Assembly (NCBI RefSeq): GCF_043555935.1
Contig: NZ_JBIGIB010000003.1
Span: 1-64,000 of the forward strand
Reading direction: 5' to 3'
Length of the DNA: 64,000 nucleotides
Source: Pelomonas baiyunensis
Lineage (GTDB): Bacteria > Pseudomonadota > Gammaproteobacteria > Burkholderiales > Burkholderiaceae_C
Shown one piece after another: positions 18,724-27,069 of this stretch (position 1 is its first letter; every line of letters begins with the position of its first letter). The position numbers and the translations under genes were made by a program. A model generated the notes under the pieces. That model was not told where the DNA came from. It did no database searches and was given only the letters and a program-made list of their open reading frames with translations.

Positions 18724-18752
18724 GGGGCCACCGCCGCGGCAGGCGTGGCCCC
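18724..18752 (-). terminator. Hairpin downstream of the epimerase-fold lipoprotein gene
   Basis: GGGGCCACCGCC pairs with GGCGTGGCCCC (one bulged base) around a 6-base loop, 67 bases after the stop at 18820. No T-run follows, so it may act as a 3' end stabiliser or weak terminator rather than a classical terminator. Confidence 0.4.
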
Positions 18753-18819
18753 GGTCGGCGATGCGCCCTGCGGCCTGCACGCCACAGCAGGCGTGGGCCA
18801 CCGCACCGGTCCGTCCGGC

Positions 18820-20079
18820 TCAGCCGTGGATCTTCAGGGCCGCCTGGTGCAGCCGGACCATGTGGTACGGGTCGGGCTGCTGGTCGCGGCAGCCGCCGCT
18901 CTTGCAGGGCAGCGCGTCCGCCAGACGCCAGCCGCCCTGTTCGGCGTCCACCAGCTGCTCCTTGATGAGCGTGAGCGTTTGCTCGTAGCGGCGCCACAGG
19001 TCGTTGCGGCTGGTGGCCTGGGCGCCCACCATCAGCGCGTGCAGGCACTCGGCCTGCTGCCACCAGCCCTTGCGCAGGTCGGGCGCACCGCCGTCCGGGA
19101 AGCGGCGCAGGTAGCAGCCGCCGTCGTTCTCGTCGTAGCCTGCCGCCAGCGCGTAGGCCAGCAGCCGCTCGGCCACCTGGCTGTAGATGGGCGAAATCAC
19201 CGCGCCCCGGGTCAGCAGGTGGCTCCACTCGAACTGGTGGCCCAGGTCGATGTAGCCGCCGGCCTGGCGGGTGGGCAGGGGCTTCCACTGCTCGTCGTAC
19301 CACTCAGGCACGTGGGCGCCGCCGTCGGCCAGGCCTTGCATCAGCTTGTTGGCCACGAAGTCGCCCAGCCGGCGCGCCCCCTGCTCGGCCTGGATGTCGC
19401 CGCAGGCGTGGTGCACCGCCAGCAGCGCCTCGAACATGTGCATCACCGGGTTTTGCGTGCGCGCCCCCGCCATGGGTTGCCAGTCGCGCTGGCACTCGTT
19501 GTAGAGGCCGCCGGCCGGGTCCAGGAAGCGCAGCTGCACCTCGTGCCAGATCTGCAGCGCCGCGTCGCGGTAGCGCACGTCGCCGCCCACGCGGTACACC
19601 TCGGCCAGGGCCAGCATGGCGAAGGCGTGGTCGTAGGCCCGCTTGATCTGCGCGCGGGGCTCGCCGTCGGGGCCCACGCTGTGCACGTAGCCGCCGTGCA
19701 CCGGGTCGCGGAAGCGCTCGAGCAGGAAGTTCGCCGCCCGCCGCGCGGTTTTCAGGTAACCCGCGTCCGGAAAGAACTCGTGCCCCGCGGCGAAGGCGTA
19801 CACCAGCCGCGCCTGCCCGGTGAGCTCCAGCTCGGGCTGGGCCAAGGGGCGCCAGCTGCGGTCCATCGCCAGCTGGAAGCTGCCATCCGGCCGCACGGCG
19901 TGGCTGTGCCAGCGCAGCAGCAGGGCTTCCAGGTCGTCCCGGTGCCAGCCGGTGTCCACGCGGTTGCGGTAGCTGGCGTCGGGGTCGCTGCAGCCGGCCA
20001 GCAGGCCCAGCAACAGCAGGCCGCGCCGCGAGACCCCCGTCGCGCCGGTCACACCCACCCCCGCCACGTCAACGCCCAT
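18820..20079 (-). CDS. Lipoprotein of the N-acylglucosamine 2-epimerase (AGE) fold
   Basis: This is a roughly 419-residue protein with an (alpha/alpha)6-barrel of the AGE/cellobiose-epimerase/aldose-ketose isomerase superfamily. Markers include LVYAFAAGHEFF, KRAYDHAFAMLAL, HMFEALLAVHHACGD, HQFEWSHLL and a late KGWWQQAECLHAL. The N-terminus has SRRGLLLLGLLAGC, a lipobox, so it should be anchored in the envelope, unusual for this mostly cytoplasmic family. The start at 20079 overlaps the next gene by 11 bases. It probably epimerises or isomerises a free sugar, but the substrate is unknown. It follows the arabinan locus and may or may not belong to it. Confidence 0.75.
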   Translation of the reverse strand: MGVDVAGVGVTGATGVSRRGLLLLGLLAGCSDPDASYRNRVDTGWHRDDLEALLLRWHSHAVRPDGSFQLAMDRSWRPLAQPELELTGQARLVYAFAAGHEFFPDAGYLKTARRAANFLLERFRDPVHGGYVHSVGPDGEPRAQIKRAYDHAFAMLALAEVYRVGGDVRYRDAALQIWHEVQLRFLDPAGGLYNECQRDWQPMAGARTQNPVMHMFEALLAVHHACGDIQAEQGARRLGDFVANKLMQGLADGGAHVPEWYDEQWKPLPTRQAGGYIDLGHQFEWSHLLTRGAVISPIYSQVAERLLAYALAAGYDENDGGCYLRRFPDGGAPDLRKGWWQQAECLHALMVGAQATSRNDLWRRYEQTLTLIKEQLVDAEQGGWRLADALPCKSGGCRDQQPDPYHMVRLHQAALKIHG

Positions 20080-20302
20080 GCGGCCAGACGGCCTTCTTCG
20101 TCGGGCCCTTGCTCGTCTTGCCGCGCGCGGCCCAGGTTTTGTAGGCCGCGGGGGTGAGTTCACGCTTGAGCAGGGCCACCAGCTCGCCATGGCCGATGCC
20201 ATGCATCAGCAGCACCTTGTTGTAAGGCGGCACGTCTTCGAACGCGGTGGCGATGACGCGCTGCACGTCATCGGGGCTGAGTTTGGGGGCGGACTTGGCC
20301 AT
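20069..20302 (-). CDS. TIGR03643/DUF2805 family small protein
   Basis: This 77-residue protein matches the TIGR03643 pattern: a helical start (LSPDDVQRVIATAFEDVPPYN), a middle LHAxGxGxxELVALLKRELTP-like block and the ending YKTWAARGKTSK. Function is unknown; the fold looks like a small helix-turn-helix unit. The AGE-fold lipoprotein start overlaps its 3' end, so the two are co-translated. The start is the ATG at 20302. Confidence 0.8.
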   Translation of the reverse strand: MAKSAPKLSPDDVQRVIATAFEDVPPYNKVLLMHGIGHGELVALLKRELTPAAYKTWAARGKTSKGPTKKAVWPHGR

Positions 20303-20314
20303 CCGCGCATTCTG

Positions 20315-20710
20315 TCAGCCGGTGGGCCGCGCGCACCAGGCAGCCGCACCCCCGGCCAGGGTGCTGACAAAGACGCCCCAGGCCACATCGGCCCAGGCCA
20401 GGCTCAAGGGCCAGTGCTGCAGCGTCGCGCGGTTGGTGAGGTCGTACACCCCATAGGCCACCAGGCCCACCAGCGCCGCGCGCAGCACCTGGTGCAGCAG
20501 CGGCTGCCCCGCCGGCCACAGCGCCAGCACCACCAGCGCGGCCGGGTAGCCCAGGTAGAACAGCAGCGCCGGCAGCCAGCGCACTTTGTCCGCCATCTGC
20601 GCGCCGATGCCCTGTCGGTAGAAGTCACGGGCCAGCCAGCCCAGCCACAGCGCGTCCAGCACACCCAGCACCAGCAGGGCCACGAGGTAGGGTTTGATCA
20701 GCGTCTTCAT
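20315..20710 (-). CDS. DUF2177 family membrane protein
   Basis: This is a 131-residue integral membrane protein with four hydrophobic segments. It starts MKTLIKPYLVALLVLGVLDALWLG and has the family-like GVYDLTNRATLQHWPLSLAWADVAWG near residue 100. The start at 20710 was chosen because the family begins at this Met; upstream sequence in frame has no coding character. It is 13 bases upstream of the TIGR03643 gene and probably shares its transcript. No function is established for the family. Confidence 0.8.
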   Translation of the reverse strand: MKTLIKPYLVALLVLGVLDALWLGWLARDFYRQGIGAQMADKVRWLPALLFYLGYPAALVVLALWPAGQPLLHQVLRAALVGLVAYGVYDLTNRATLQHWPLSLAWADVAWGVFVSTLAGGAAAWCARPTG

Positions 20711-20889
20711 GGCTGCCGCAGTGTGCCGGGTCCGGCGCACCCGCGGTGTCAGCCCCGGCCTCACGCCGCGGGCAGACGCCGCCGACGCCGGACGTCCTAC
20801 GCGCAAGGCACCGGCCGGCTGGCACGCAAGGCCGGGGCCGCCGGCCAGCATGGGGCCCTGTGTTCCACGGCCCTTGCGCCCCACCCGCC

Positions 20890-21726
20890 ATGACCACGAC
20901 ACCCCACACCGTCACCCACACCGTCACCCACACCGTGCCCCCGCGCAGCCGCGCCCCGGCCACCCGGGCCTTCGCTCCAGCACGGGTGCCCGACGCCGCC
21001 GCACCGTCCGGCCACCGCCGCCCGGCCTGGTCGCTGCTGGCGTCCGAGCCGCTGCGTGCGGCGGTGGAGGCCGTGCAGCACTTCGCTGAGCCCGACGCCG
21101 CGCTGGCCTGCCCGGGCGGCGGCCACACGGTGGTGCTGTTTCCGGGCCTGGCTTCCGACGGGCTGGCGCTGTGGCCGCTGCGGCGCCACCTGCAGCGCGC
21201 CGGCTTTCGGGCGCTGGACTGGGGCGACGGCCTGAACACCGGCCCGCAGGGGGACGTGCACGCCTGGCTGGACGGCCTGGCCGAGCGCATCCAGCAGCGG
21301 GCCGCACCCGCGCGCACGCTGAGCCTGGTGGGCTGGAGCCTGGGCGGCCTGTACGCCCGCGAACTGGCCAAGCGCTGGCCGCAGCGGGTGCGGCAGGTGG
21401 TGACGCTGGGCACGCCGTTCAACGGCAGCGTGGACGACACGCACGTGGGCTGGCTGTTCCGCCTGCTCAACGGCCAGCCGGCGCCGGACGAAGCCCAGCT
21501 GCGCGACCGCCTGGCCGAGCCGCCGCCGGTGCCCACGGTGTCGCTGTACAGCCGGCGCGACGGTGTGGTGGCCTGGCAGGCCTGCCAGCACGACCGGCCC
21601 GGGCCGCTGTGCCGCGACATCGAAGTGCAGGCCAGCCATCTGGGCATGGGCTGGGCGCCGGAGGTGCTGAGCCGCGTGACCGCGCTGCTGGCACACCCGG
21701 CGCTGCGCGCGGAGGCTGCCCGATGA
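20890..21726 (+). CDS. Alpha/beta hydrolase (lipase-like)
   Basis: This 278-residue protein has an alpha/beta-hydrolase core: HTVVLFPGLASDG (oxyanion loop), the nucleophile elbow GWSLGG at about residues 148-153, and a C-terminal VQASHLGMGWAPEV carrying the likely catalytic His. The N-terminus (about 40 residues) is Pro/Ala-rich, with a short tandem repeat coding TVTHTVTHTV. No signal peptide is visible, so it is probably cytoplasmic. It is read divergently from the DUF2177 gene. The substrate is unknown; a carboxylesterase or lipase role is the best guess. Confidence 0.75.
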   Translation: MTTTPHTVTHTVTHTVPPRSRAPATRAFAPARVPDAAAPSGHRRPAWSLLASEPLRAAVEAVQHFAEPDAALACPGGGHTVVLFPGLASDGLALWPLRRHLQRAGFRALDWGDGLNTGPQGDVHAWLDGLAERIQQRAAPARTLSLVGWSLGGLYARELAKRWPQRVRQVVTLGTPFNGSVDDTHVGWLFRLLNGQPAPDEAQLRDRLAEPPPVPTVSLYSRRDGVVAWQACQHDRPGPLCRDIEVQASHLGMGWAPEVLSRVTALLAHPALRAEAAR

Positions 21727-21849
21727 CGCACGCGACGACACCGCCGCCGGCACCCCAACCCGAGCCATCCCCAACGCCGACGCCTTCCCCTGCGCCGCCC
21801 CCCGTTCGGGAGGCACCGGCCCCAGCCGGCACGCACGCGCCGATGCAGC

Positions 21850-24216
21850 TCAGCCGGCGGCGCCGCCGCCCAGTTCCTGCAAGAGGCCGCCCAGCGCGCG
21901 TTGCACCGGGCTGGTTTCCGCCAGCTCGGTGGCCAGGCCTTCGCTGCGCAGCCGCTTGAGGGCGCGCCGCGTCATCGAGTGCATGCCGCCGGCCAGGTTG
22001 CTGGTGAACATGAAGAACGCGCCGTTGTCGCTGACCCAGGCCAGCTGCGCCGTGGCCCACACGCCTTGCAGGTGCAGCTTGCAGCGCAGCCCGGGGCGCA
22101 GCGCGTCGATCCAGCTGCCGGCGGCGTCCTCGCGGCTCGGGTCGTCCAGGCCCATGGGCACGGTGGGCAGGGCGCCGATGTGGGTGTCGCGCGCCTCCCA
22201 GCCCGACGCGGGCCGGCTGTCGCGGGCATCGTCTTCGTCGTCGTCATCAAACCAGCCGGGCGCGGCGGCCGGGCGGCTGGCCGGGGCCTCGGCAGGCTCC
22301 GAGCGGGCCGAGGGCCGGGCGGCGGCGGGCTCGGGCACGGCCCGGGGCGCCAGTGGCTCAGTAGGTCGGGGGCGGGACGGCGTAGTGCCCGCTGCGTCCG
22401 CCTGAGGCGCCGCTGCGGGCACGGAAGCCGGCGTGGGCGCGGCCTCGCTGCGTTCCGCCAGGTGCCGCCGGTGGGTTTGCATCAGCTCGGCCAGCACCCG
22501 GGTGCGGTGCTGCTGGGGAAGGTCGATCAGCGCCATGCCCTGTTGCACGCGGCCGATCAGGCCGGGCAGGCGGCGGCGCAGGTCCGCACGGGCCGCCGGC
22601 GTTTCCGGGCGCTCCAGGCTGGCCAGCAGTTCGTCCACCGTGCCCACCAGCGCCTGCGACTCGGGCGACTCGGCACCCTCGGCGGCCATCACCTTGGTCA
22701 GCACCTCAATCCACGGGCCGCGCAGGAAGGTCTGCACGATGGGGCTCACGTCCGGCGTCTTGGCCAGCTGCGCCTCGACCTGGTCGCGCATCAGCGGCAG
22801 CAAGCGCCGCTCGGCCTCGCGCTGGCCCAGCGCATCCATGGCCGGGCGGCTGCGCTCGATCTGCTGCTGCTGTTCGTCGTCGATGAACGACTCCACCGCC
22901 TCCAGCGCGGCCGCATAGGCCTCGGGCTGCTGCGGCTGGCTGGTGCTGAGCTGGCTGACCAGCGGGTCCACAAAGCGCTGGAAGGCCGCGCCGCGCTCGG
23001 CGTCATGCGCGGGCAGGGCGCCGGAATGGCCGGCGATCTTGTTGATCAGCGCCCAGGCGGGGTGCTGGTCGGAGCTGAGCACGCCGGGGTCGTGCGCGGC
23101 CAGGGCCTGCACCGGGGCTTGCAGCTGCGCAATCGCGCCTCGCGCGGGGCTCGCCAGCTGCGGGTCGGCCAGCAGGCGCTCGAACAGGCGTGCCAGCAGC
23201 GCATGGCTGACGCCTGCATCCGCCACCGGGGCCGGCGCCGGCGCCGGCGCGGGCGCACCGGCCAGCGGCTCCAGCTGCAAGCGCAGCTCGGGGGCCAACG
23301 GGGACGGTGCCGCAGAGGACGCCGGTGGGGCCGAGGCCGCGCGGCCGGCCGCACCCGCCAGGCCCCGCTGCAGCAGCGGGATTTGTTGCAGCAGGGCTTG
23401 CAGTTGCTCGGCCGGCAAGGCGGCCAAGGCATGGCTCGCGGCACCGGTGGGCGCCGGGCCCTGCCACGCGGGGGCAACCCCGCCGGGCGGCTGGGCGAAC
23501 GGTGCCGACGCGGCCGCCTGGGCCATCACGGCGCTGGAGTTGGGCGCGAGGATGGTGCGGTAGCGCGGCGCCTGCACGCCTTCGTCGCGCAGCCGGGCAC
23601 TCACGGTGCCCAGCAACTGGCGCAGCGGCGCCACCAGCGTTTGCGTGGCCACGCGCATCCACACGGCCTGCTGCTCGGGTTCCAGCACCTGTTCGTACAC
23701 GGTCTGGCTGATGGCCCGGGCAAACAGCGCCGGGCCGCAGGCGGTGGGGTCTTCGCCGCGCGGCGGGTCGGTCAGCAGGTTGCTGGCCAGGCCTTGCAGC
23801 TCGCGCAGCTCCCATTCCAGCTGCAGGTCGGCCAGCTGCACCACGCGCGAGATTTCAATGTCTTTCTCGGCCTGGGCTTCGTCGACCAGCGTGAGCTCGT
23901 CGATGTCGAACCCGCTCAAGGCCGATGCGGCCGCGCCCCGGCCCAGCAGGCGGGCTTCGGCGCCTTCAAAGCCGCGCAGCAGGTGGCCGCTCAGGCATTC
24001 GGCGATGTGCATGCGCAGCGGCTCGGTGGTCAGCAGCAGGCCGCTCAGGGCCTTGCGGTCCACCGCGCCCAGGCCGGCGTCCACCGGGTCGCGCATCGCC
24101 TGCAACATGGCCTCGACCCAGTGGCTGGCGAAGGGCTGCGCCTGGGCTTCCAGGAAGCGCACATGGCGGTCGAACGGCTGGGAGGCTTGCATGGCCGGCG
24201 TGGGGTTCCTACTCAC
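21850..24216 (-). CDS. DUF1631 domain protein
   Basis: This is a 788-residue cytoplasmic protein of the DUF1631 family, common in Betaproteobacteria and Gammaproteobacteria. Two conserved helical portions (about residues 15-230 and 330-560) flank a low-complexity Ala/Pro linker (about 250-320), and a second Pro/Ala/Glu-rich linker (560-680) precedes a C-terminal PilZ-like beta domain (LRPGLRCKLHLQGVWATAQL, NGAFFMFTSNLAGGMHSMTRR). The PilZ-like end would fit a cyclic-di-GMP link, but the canonical RxxxR-type motif is not obvious. It overlaps no neighbour. Confidence 0.75.
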   Translation of the reverse strand: MSRNPTPAMQASQPFDRHVRFLEAQAQPFASHWVEAMLQAMRDPVDAGLGAVDRKALSGLLLTTEPLRMHIAECLSGHLLRGFEGAEARLLGRGAAASALSGFDIDELTLVDEAQAEKDIEISRVVQLADLQLEWELRELQGLASNLLTDPPRGEDPTACGPALFARAISQTVYEQVLEPEQQAVWMRVATQTLVAPLRQLLGTVSARLRDEGVQAPRYRTILAPNSSAVMAQAAASAPFAQPPGGVAPAWQGPAPTGAASHALAALPAEQLQALLQQIPLLQRGLAGAAGRAASAPPASSAAPSPLAPELRLQLEPLAGAPAPAPAPAPVADAGVSHALLARLFERLLADPQLASPARGAIAQLQAPVQALAAHDPGVLSSDQHPAWALINKIAGHSGALPAHDAERGAAFQRFVDPLVSQLSTSQPQQPEAYAAALEAVESFIDDEQQQQIERSRPAMDALGQREAERRLLPLMRDQVEAQLAKTPDVSPIVQTFLRGPWIEVLTKVMAAEGAESPESQALVGTVDELLASLERPETPAARADLRRRLPGLIGRVQQGMALIDLPQQHRTRVLAELMQTHRRHLAERSEAAPTPASVPAAAPQADAAGTTPSRPRPTEPLAPRAVPEPAAARPSARSEPAEAPASRPAAAPGWFDDDDEDDARDSRPASGWEARDTHIGALPTVPMGLDDPSREDAAGSWIDALRPGLRCKLHLQGVWATAQLAWVSDNGAFFMFTSNLAGGMHSMTRRALKRLRSEGLATELAETSPVQRALGGLLQELGGGAAG

Positions 24217-24267
24217 GGAACCCCACTCTAGCCGCAGCCTGACGGGCCACGGGCGAGACGTGCCGGG

Positions 24268-25530
24268 TCAGGCGCCGCGCGTGATGGGCATGGAGATGCG
24301 GTCGGTGGGCAGCTTCATGTGGCGCGCCAGCTCCAGCTTGGCCAGCGAGTTGCGGTGCACCTCGTCCGGGCCGTCGGCCAGACGCAACGTGCGCTGGTGC
24401 GCCCACATCATGGCCAGTGGCGTGTCCTGGCTCACGCCGGCGCCGCCGAACACCTGGATGGCCCAGTCGATGACCTGCAGCGCCATGTTGGGCGCCACGA
24501 TCTTGATCATCGCGATCTCGGCCTTGGCAACCTTGTTGCCCACGGTGTCCATCATGTAGGCGGCCTTGAGCGTCAGCAAGCGGGCCTGCTCGATGCTGCA
24601 ACGCGCCTCGGCGATGCGCTCCTGCGTGACGGTCTGCTGCGCAATCGTCTTGCCGAAGGCGGTGCGGGCAATCGCACGCTCGCACAGCAGCTGCAACGCC
24701 CGCTCGGCCGCGCCGATGCTGCGCATGCAGTGGTGGATGCGCCCCGGGCCCAGGCGGCCTTGGGCGATCTCGAAGCCCCGGCCCTCGCCCAGCAGGATGT
24801 TGCTGGCCGGCACGCGCACGTTCTTCAGCTCCACCTCCATGTGGCCGTGGGGCGCGTCGTCGTAGCCGAACACGCTCAAGGGGCGGATGACGGTGATGCC
24901 CGGCGTGTCGGCCGGCACCACGATCATGGATTGCTGCTCGTGCTTGCCCGCCTCGGGGTTGGTCTTGCCCATGACGATGTAGACGGCGCAGCGCGGGTCA
25001 CCGGCGCCGGAACTCCACCACTTGCGGCCGTTGATGACGTAGTCGTCGCCATCGCGCTCGATGCGGCACTCGATGTTGGTGGCGTCGCTGGACGCCACGG
25101 CCGGCTCGGTCATCAGGAAGGCCGAGCGGATCTCGCCCTTGAGCAGCGGCTCCAGCCAGCGGTCCTTCAGCGCCTCGGACGCGTAACGCTCCAGCGTCTC
25201 CATGTTGCCGGTGTCCGGTGCCGAGCAGTTGAAGACCTCAGGCGCCCAGAACACCCGGCCCATGATTTCGCACAGCGGCGCGTATTCCAGGTTGCTCAGC
25301 CCTTCCGGCGCGCGGCTGCTCTTGGGCAGGAACAGGTTCCACAGCCCGGCCGCGCGGGCCTTGGGCTTGAGTTCCTCGATCACCTGCGTGGCCTGCCACA
25401 CGTTGCCGGCGCGGCGGTTGGCTTCGACTTCTTCGAGGTAGCGACGCTCGTTGGGGTAGATGTGCTCGTCGAAGAAAGCGAGCAGGCGTTCGCGCATCTG
25501 CGCGACCTTGGGGCTGTAGTCGAAGTTCAT
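24268..25530 (-). CDS. Acyl-CoA dehydrogenase
   Basis: This is a 420-residue FAD-dependent acyl-CoA dehydrogenase of the ACAD10/11-like subgroup. FLMTEPAVASSDATNIECRI and YVINGRKWWSSGAGDPRC form the FAD/substrate core. RTAFGKTIAQQ and the C-terminal IQVFGGAGVSQDTPLAMMWAHQRTLRLADGPDEVH are typical of this group. It should oxidise an acyl-CoA at the alpha-beta position and pass electrons to ETF. There is no adjacent phosphotransferase or enoyl-CoA hydratase gene, so the chain type cannot be assigned. Confidence 0.88.
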   Translation of the reverse strand: MNFDYSPKVAQMRERLLAFFDEHIYPNERRYLEEVEANRRAGNVWQATQVIEELKPKARAAGLWNLFLPKSSRAPEGLSNLEYAPLCEIMGRVFWAPEVFNCSAPDTGNMETLERYASEALKDRWLEPLLKGEIRSAFLMTEPAVASSDATNIECRIERDGDDYVINGRKWWSSGAGDPRCAVYIVMGKTNPEAGKHEQQSMIVVPADTPGITVIRPLSVFGYDDAPHGHMEVELKNVRVPASNILLGEGRGFEIAQGRLGPGRIHHCMRSIGAAERALQLLCERAIARTAFGKTIAQQTVTQERIAEARCSIEQARLLTLKAAYMMDTVGNKVAKAEIAMIKIVAPNMALQVIDWAIQVFGGAGVSQDTPLAMMWAHQRTLRLADGPDEVHRNSLAKLELARHMKLPTDRISMPITRGA

Positions 25531-25688
25531 GACGCGGCGGGGCTGGTGAGGTGCTGCGAGTGTGGCGCAGCCGGCCTCGGGTACTTGTCACCGAGGCGGC
25601 AGCCCGAACGAGACGATGCGCTGCCTACACTGCGCCGCGCCGCAGCAGCGGCCCCTTGTTCCCCGTCAACGCCTGAACCTCGGAGCCC

Positions 25689-27023
25689 ATGAAGCACTAC
25701 CTCTGGTTGAAAGTCATCGCCGGCCTGATCGGCCTGAGCGCCCTGCTGTACGGCATCCACATCCTCGACGCCGACCCCACGCTGCGCGTGATGCAGCAGG
25801 TCAGCATGGCCGACATCGAAGCCGGCCGCGTCCCGCGCGACGGCCAGAAGGTCACCGTGACCGACGTGTGGCTGTTGCCCACCTGGGTGGTGGAGACCTC
25901 GCACAGCCGCAAGCGCGGGGACCATGCCCACGTGCATGTGGCCGTGGGCTCGCGCGCCGCGTTCGAGGCGGCCGCCGCCGGCCAGCCGGTGGACATCAAG
26001 CTGTGGATGCGCCTGCCGCAAGACTTCCGCACCCGCGAGGGCGCCACCGCCGCGATGAACGCGCAAGACCTGTACGGTCGCCCCCAAGCCCACGAGGGTG
26101 TGTTCAACGAACTGCCGCAGCGCGTGCGCGAGCAGTTCACCGCCGACAGCCCTTGGCGCTCGCAAGCCAGCATGCGGCTGGAAGAGGGCGCCACGCCCAG
26201 CAGCGCGGGCGACGGCGCCGGCTTCCTGGCCGCCGGCGTGCTCGTCCTGGCCCTGGTGGGCGCCTGGCTGGCCGCCGACCGCCTGACCGAGCAATGGCTG
26301 CGCGGCGTGCAGGCCGCGGGTGAATCCGCCTTCCAAGGCACCTCGCCCTGGCTGCTGGGCTTCGGCCTGGCGCTGCTGGTGGCGCCGATGCTGGTGTTCC
26401 ACGACGCCGGCACCTGGGTGGACGAGCACGAACTCGACGTCGCCCTGGTGGGCGGGCTGGCCGCACTGCTGGCGCTGGCCGCCTTCTCGCTGTGGCGCAA
26501 CCGCGTGGGTTGGCTGGTGACGCCCGAAGGCCTGGTCCGCGCCGGGCGCGCCGGCCGCCAGCTGCTCGTGAAATGGACCGAAGTGCAGGCGCTGACCCTG
26601 GCCGAGCGCCACTTCCGCGGCAACGTGGCCGTGACCTACACGCTGCTGGCCGGCCCGCGCAAGGTGAAGCTGGGCGACGGCCTGTTCGTGGGCGGCGTGG
26701 CCCAACAGGCTGCGCTGGGCCAGGCCCTGCGCGAGGCCGTCAACGCCCAGGTGGCGCCGGCTCTGCTGCAGCGCCTGGAACGCGGCGAGCGCGTCGCCTT
26801 CGGCGCCCTGGGCGCGCACCGCGACGGGCTGGTCAAGGGCAAGCTGGAAACCGGCGAGCTGCTGCCCTGGGCCGAGATCGAATCCACCACGCTCAAGCAA
26901 GGCAAGCTGCGCATCAAGCGCCGCGGCAAGCTGCTGGCCTGGGAGAACCTGGCGCTGGGCAAGCTGCACAACCCAGACGTGCTGCTGAACCTGATCCAGC
27001 ACCACGGGCCGGCGGCGGCCTGA
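25689..27023 (+). CDS. Membrane protein with DUF6585-like C-terminal domain
   Basis: This 444-residue protein has an N-terminal membrane segment (residues 6-24), an extracytoplasmic region to about 175, and two or three further hydrophobic spans (about 178-200, 225-245, 255-275). A C-terminal soluble part follows that looks like a duplicated PH-like fold: WTEVQALTLAERHF and WAEIESTTLKQGKLRIKRRGKLLAWENLALGKLHNPDVLLNLI. The last block resembles DUF6585. Function is unknown. It is convergent with the DUF4105 gene and shares a hairpin with it. Confidence 0.65.
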   Translation: MKHYLWLKVIAGLIGLSALLYGIHILDADPTLRVMQQVSMADIEAGRVPRDGQKVTVTDVWLLPTWVVETSHSRKRGDHAHVHVAVGSRAAFEAAAAGQPVDIKLWMRLPQDFRTREGATAAMNAQDLYGRPQAHEGVFNELPQRVREQFTADSPWRSQASMRLEEGATPSSAGDGAGFLAAGVLVLALVGAWLAADRLTEQWLRGVQAAGESAFQGTSPWLLGFGLALLVAPMLVFHDAGTWVDEHELDVALVGGLAALLALAAFSLWRNRVGWLVTPEGLVRAGRAGRQLLVKWTEVQALTLAERHFRGNVAVTYTLLAGPRKVKLGDGLFVGGVAQQAALGQALREAVNAQVAPALLQRLERGERVAFGALGAHRDGLVKGKLETGELLPWAEIESTTLKQGKLRIKRRGKLLAWENLALGKLHNPDVLLNLIQHHGPAAA

Positions 27024-27042
27024 AGCAACGACTGAAGTGCAA

Positions 27043-27061
27043 GCGGGGCGTGCTGCCCCGC
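27043..27061. terminator. Bidirectional hairpin between convergent genes
   Basis: GCGGGGC (27043-27049) and GCCCCGC (27055-27061) form a perfect 7-bp stem with a 5-base loop in the 46 bases between two convergent stops. No T-run follows on either side. Confidence 0.5.
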
Positions 27062-27069
27062 CTGCTCGG

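Noticed and set aside
21723..21959. Pro-rich frame starting in an ATGA overlap with the hydrolase stop
   Set aside because: It continues into the antisense of the DUF1631 gene, is low complexity and has no recognisable domain.
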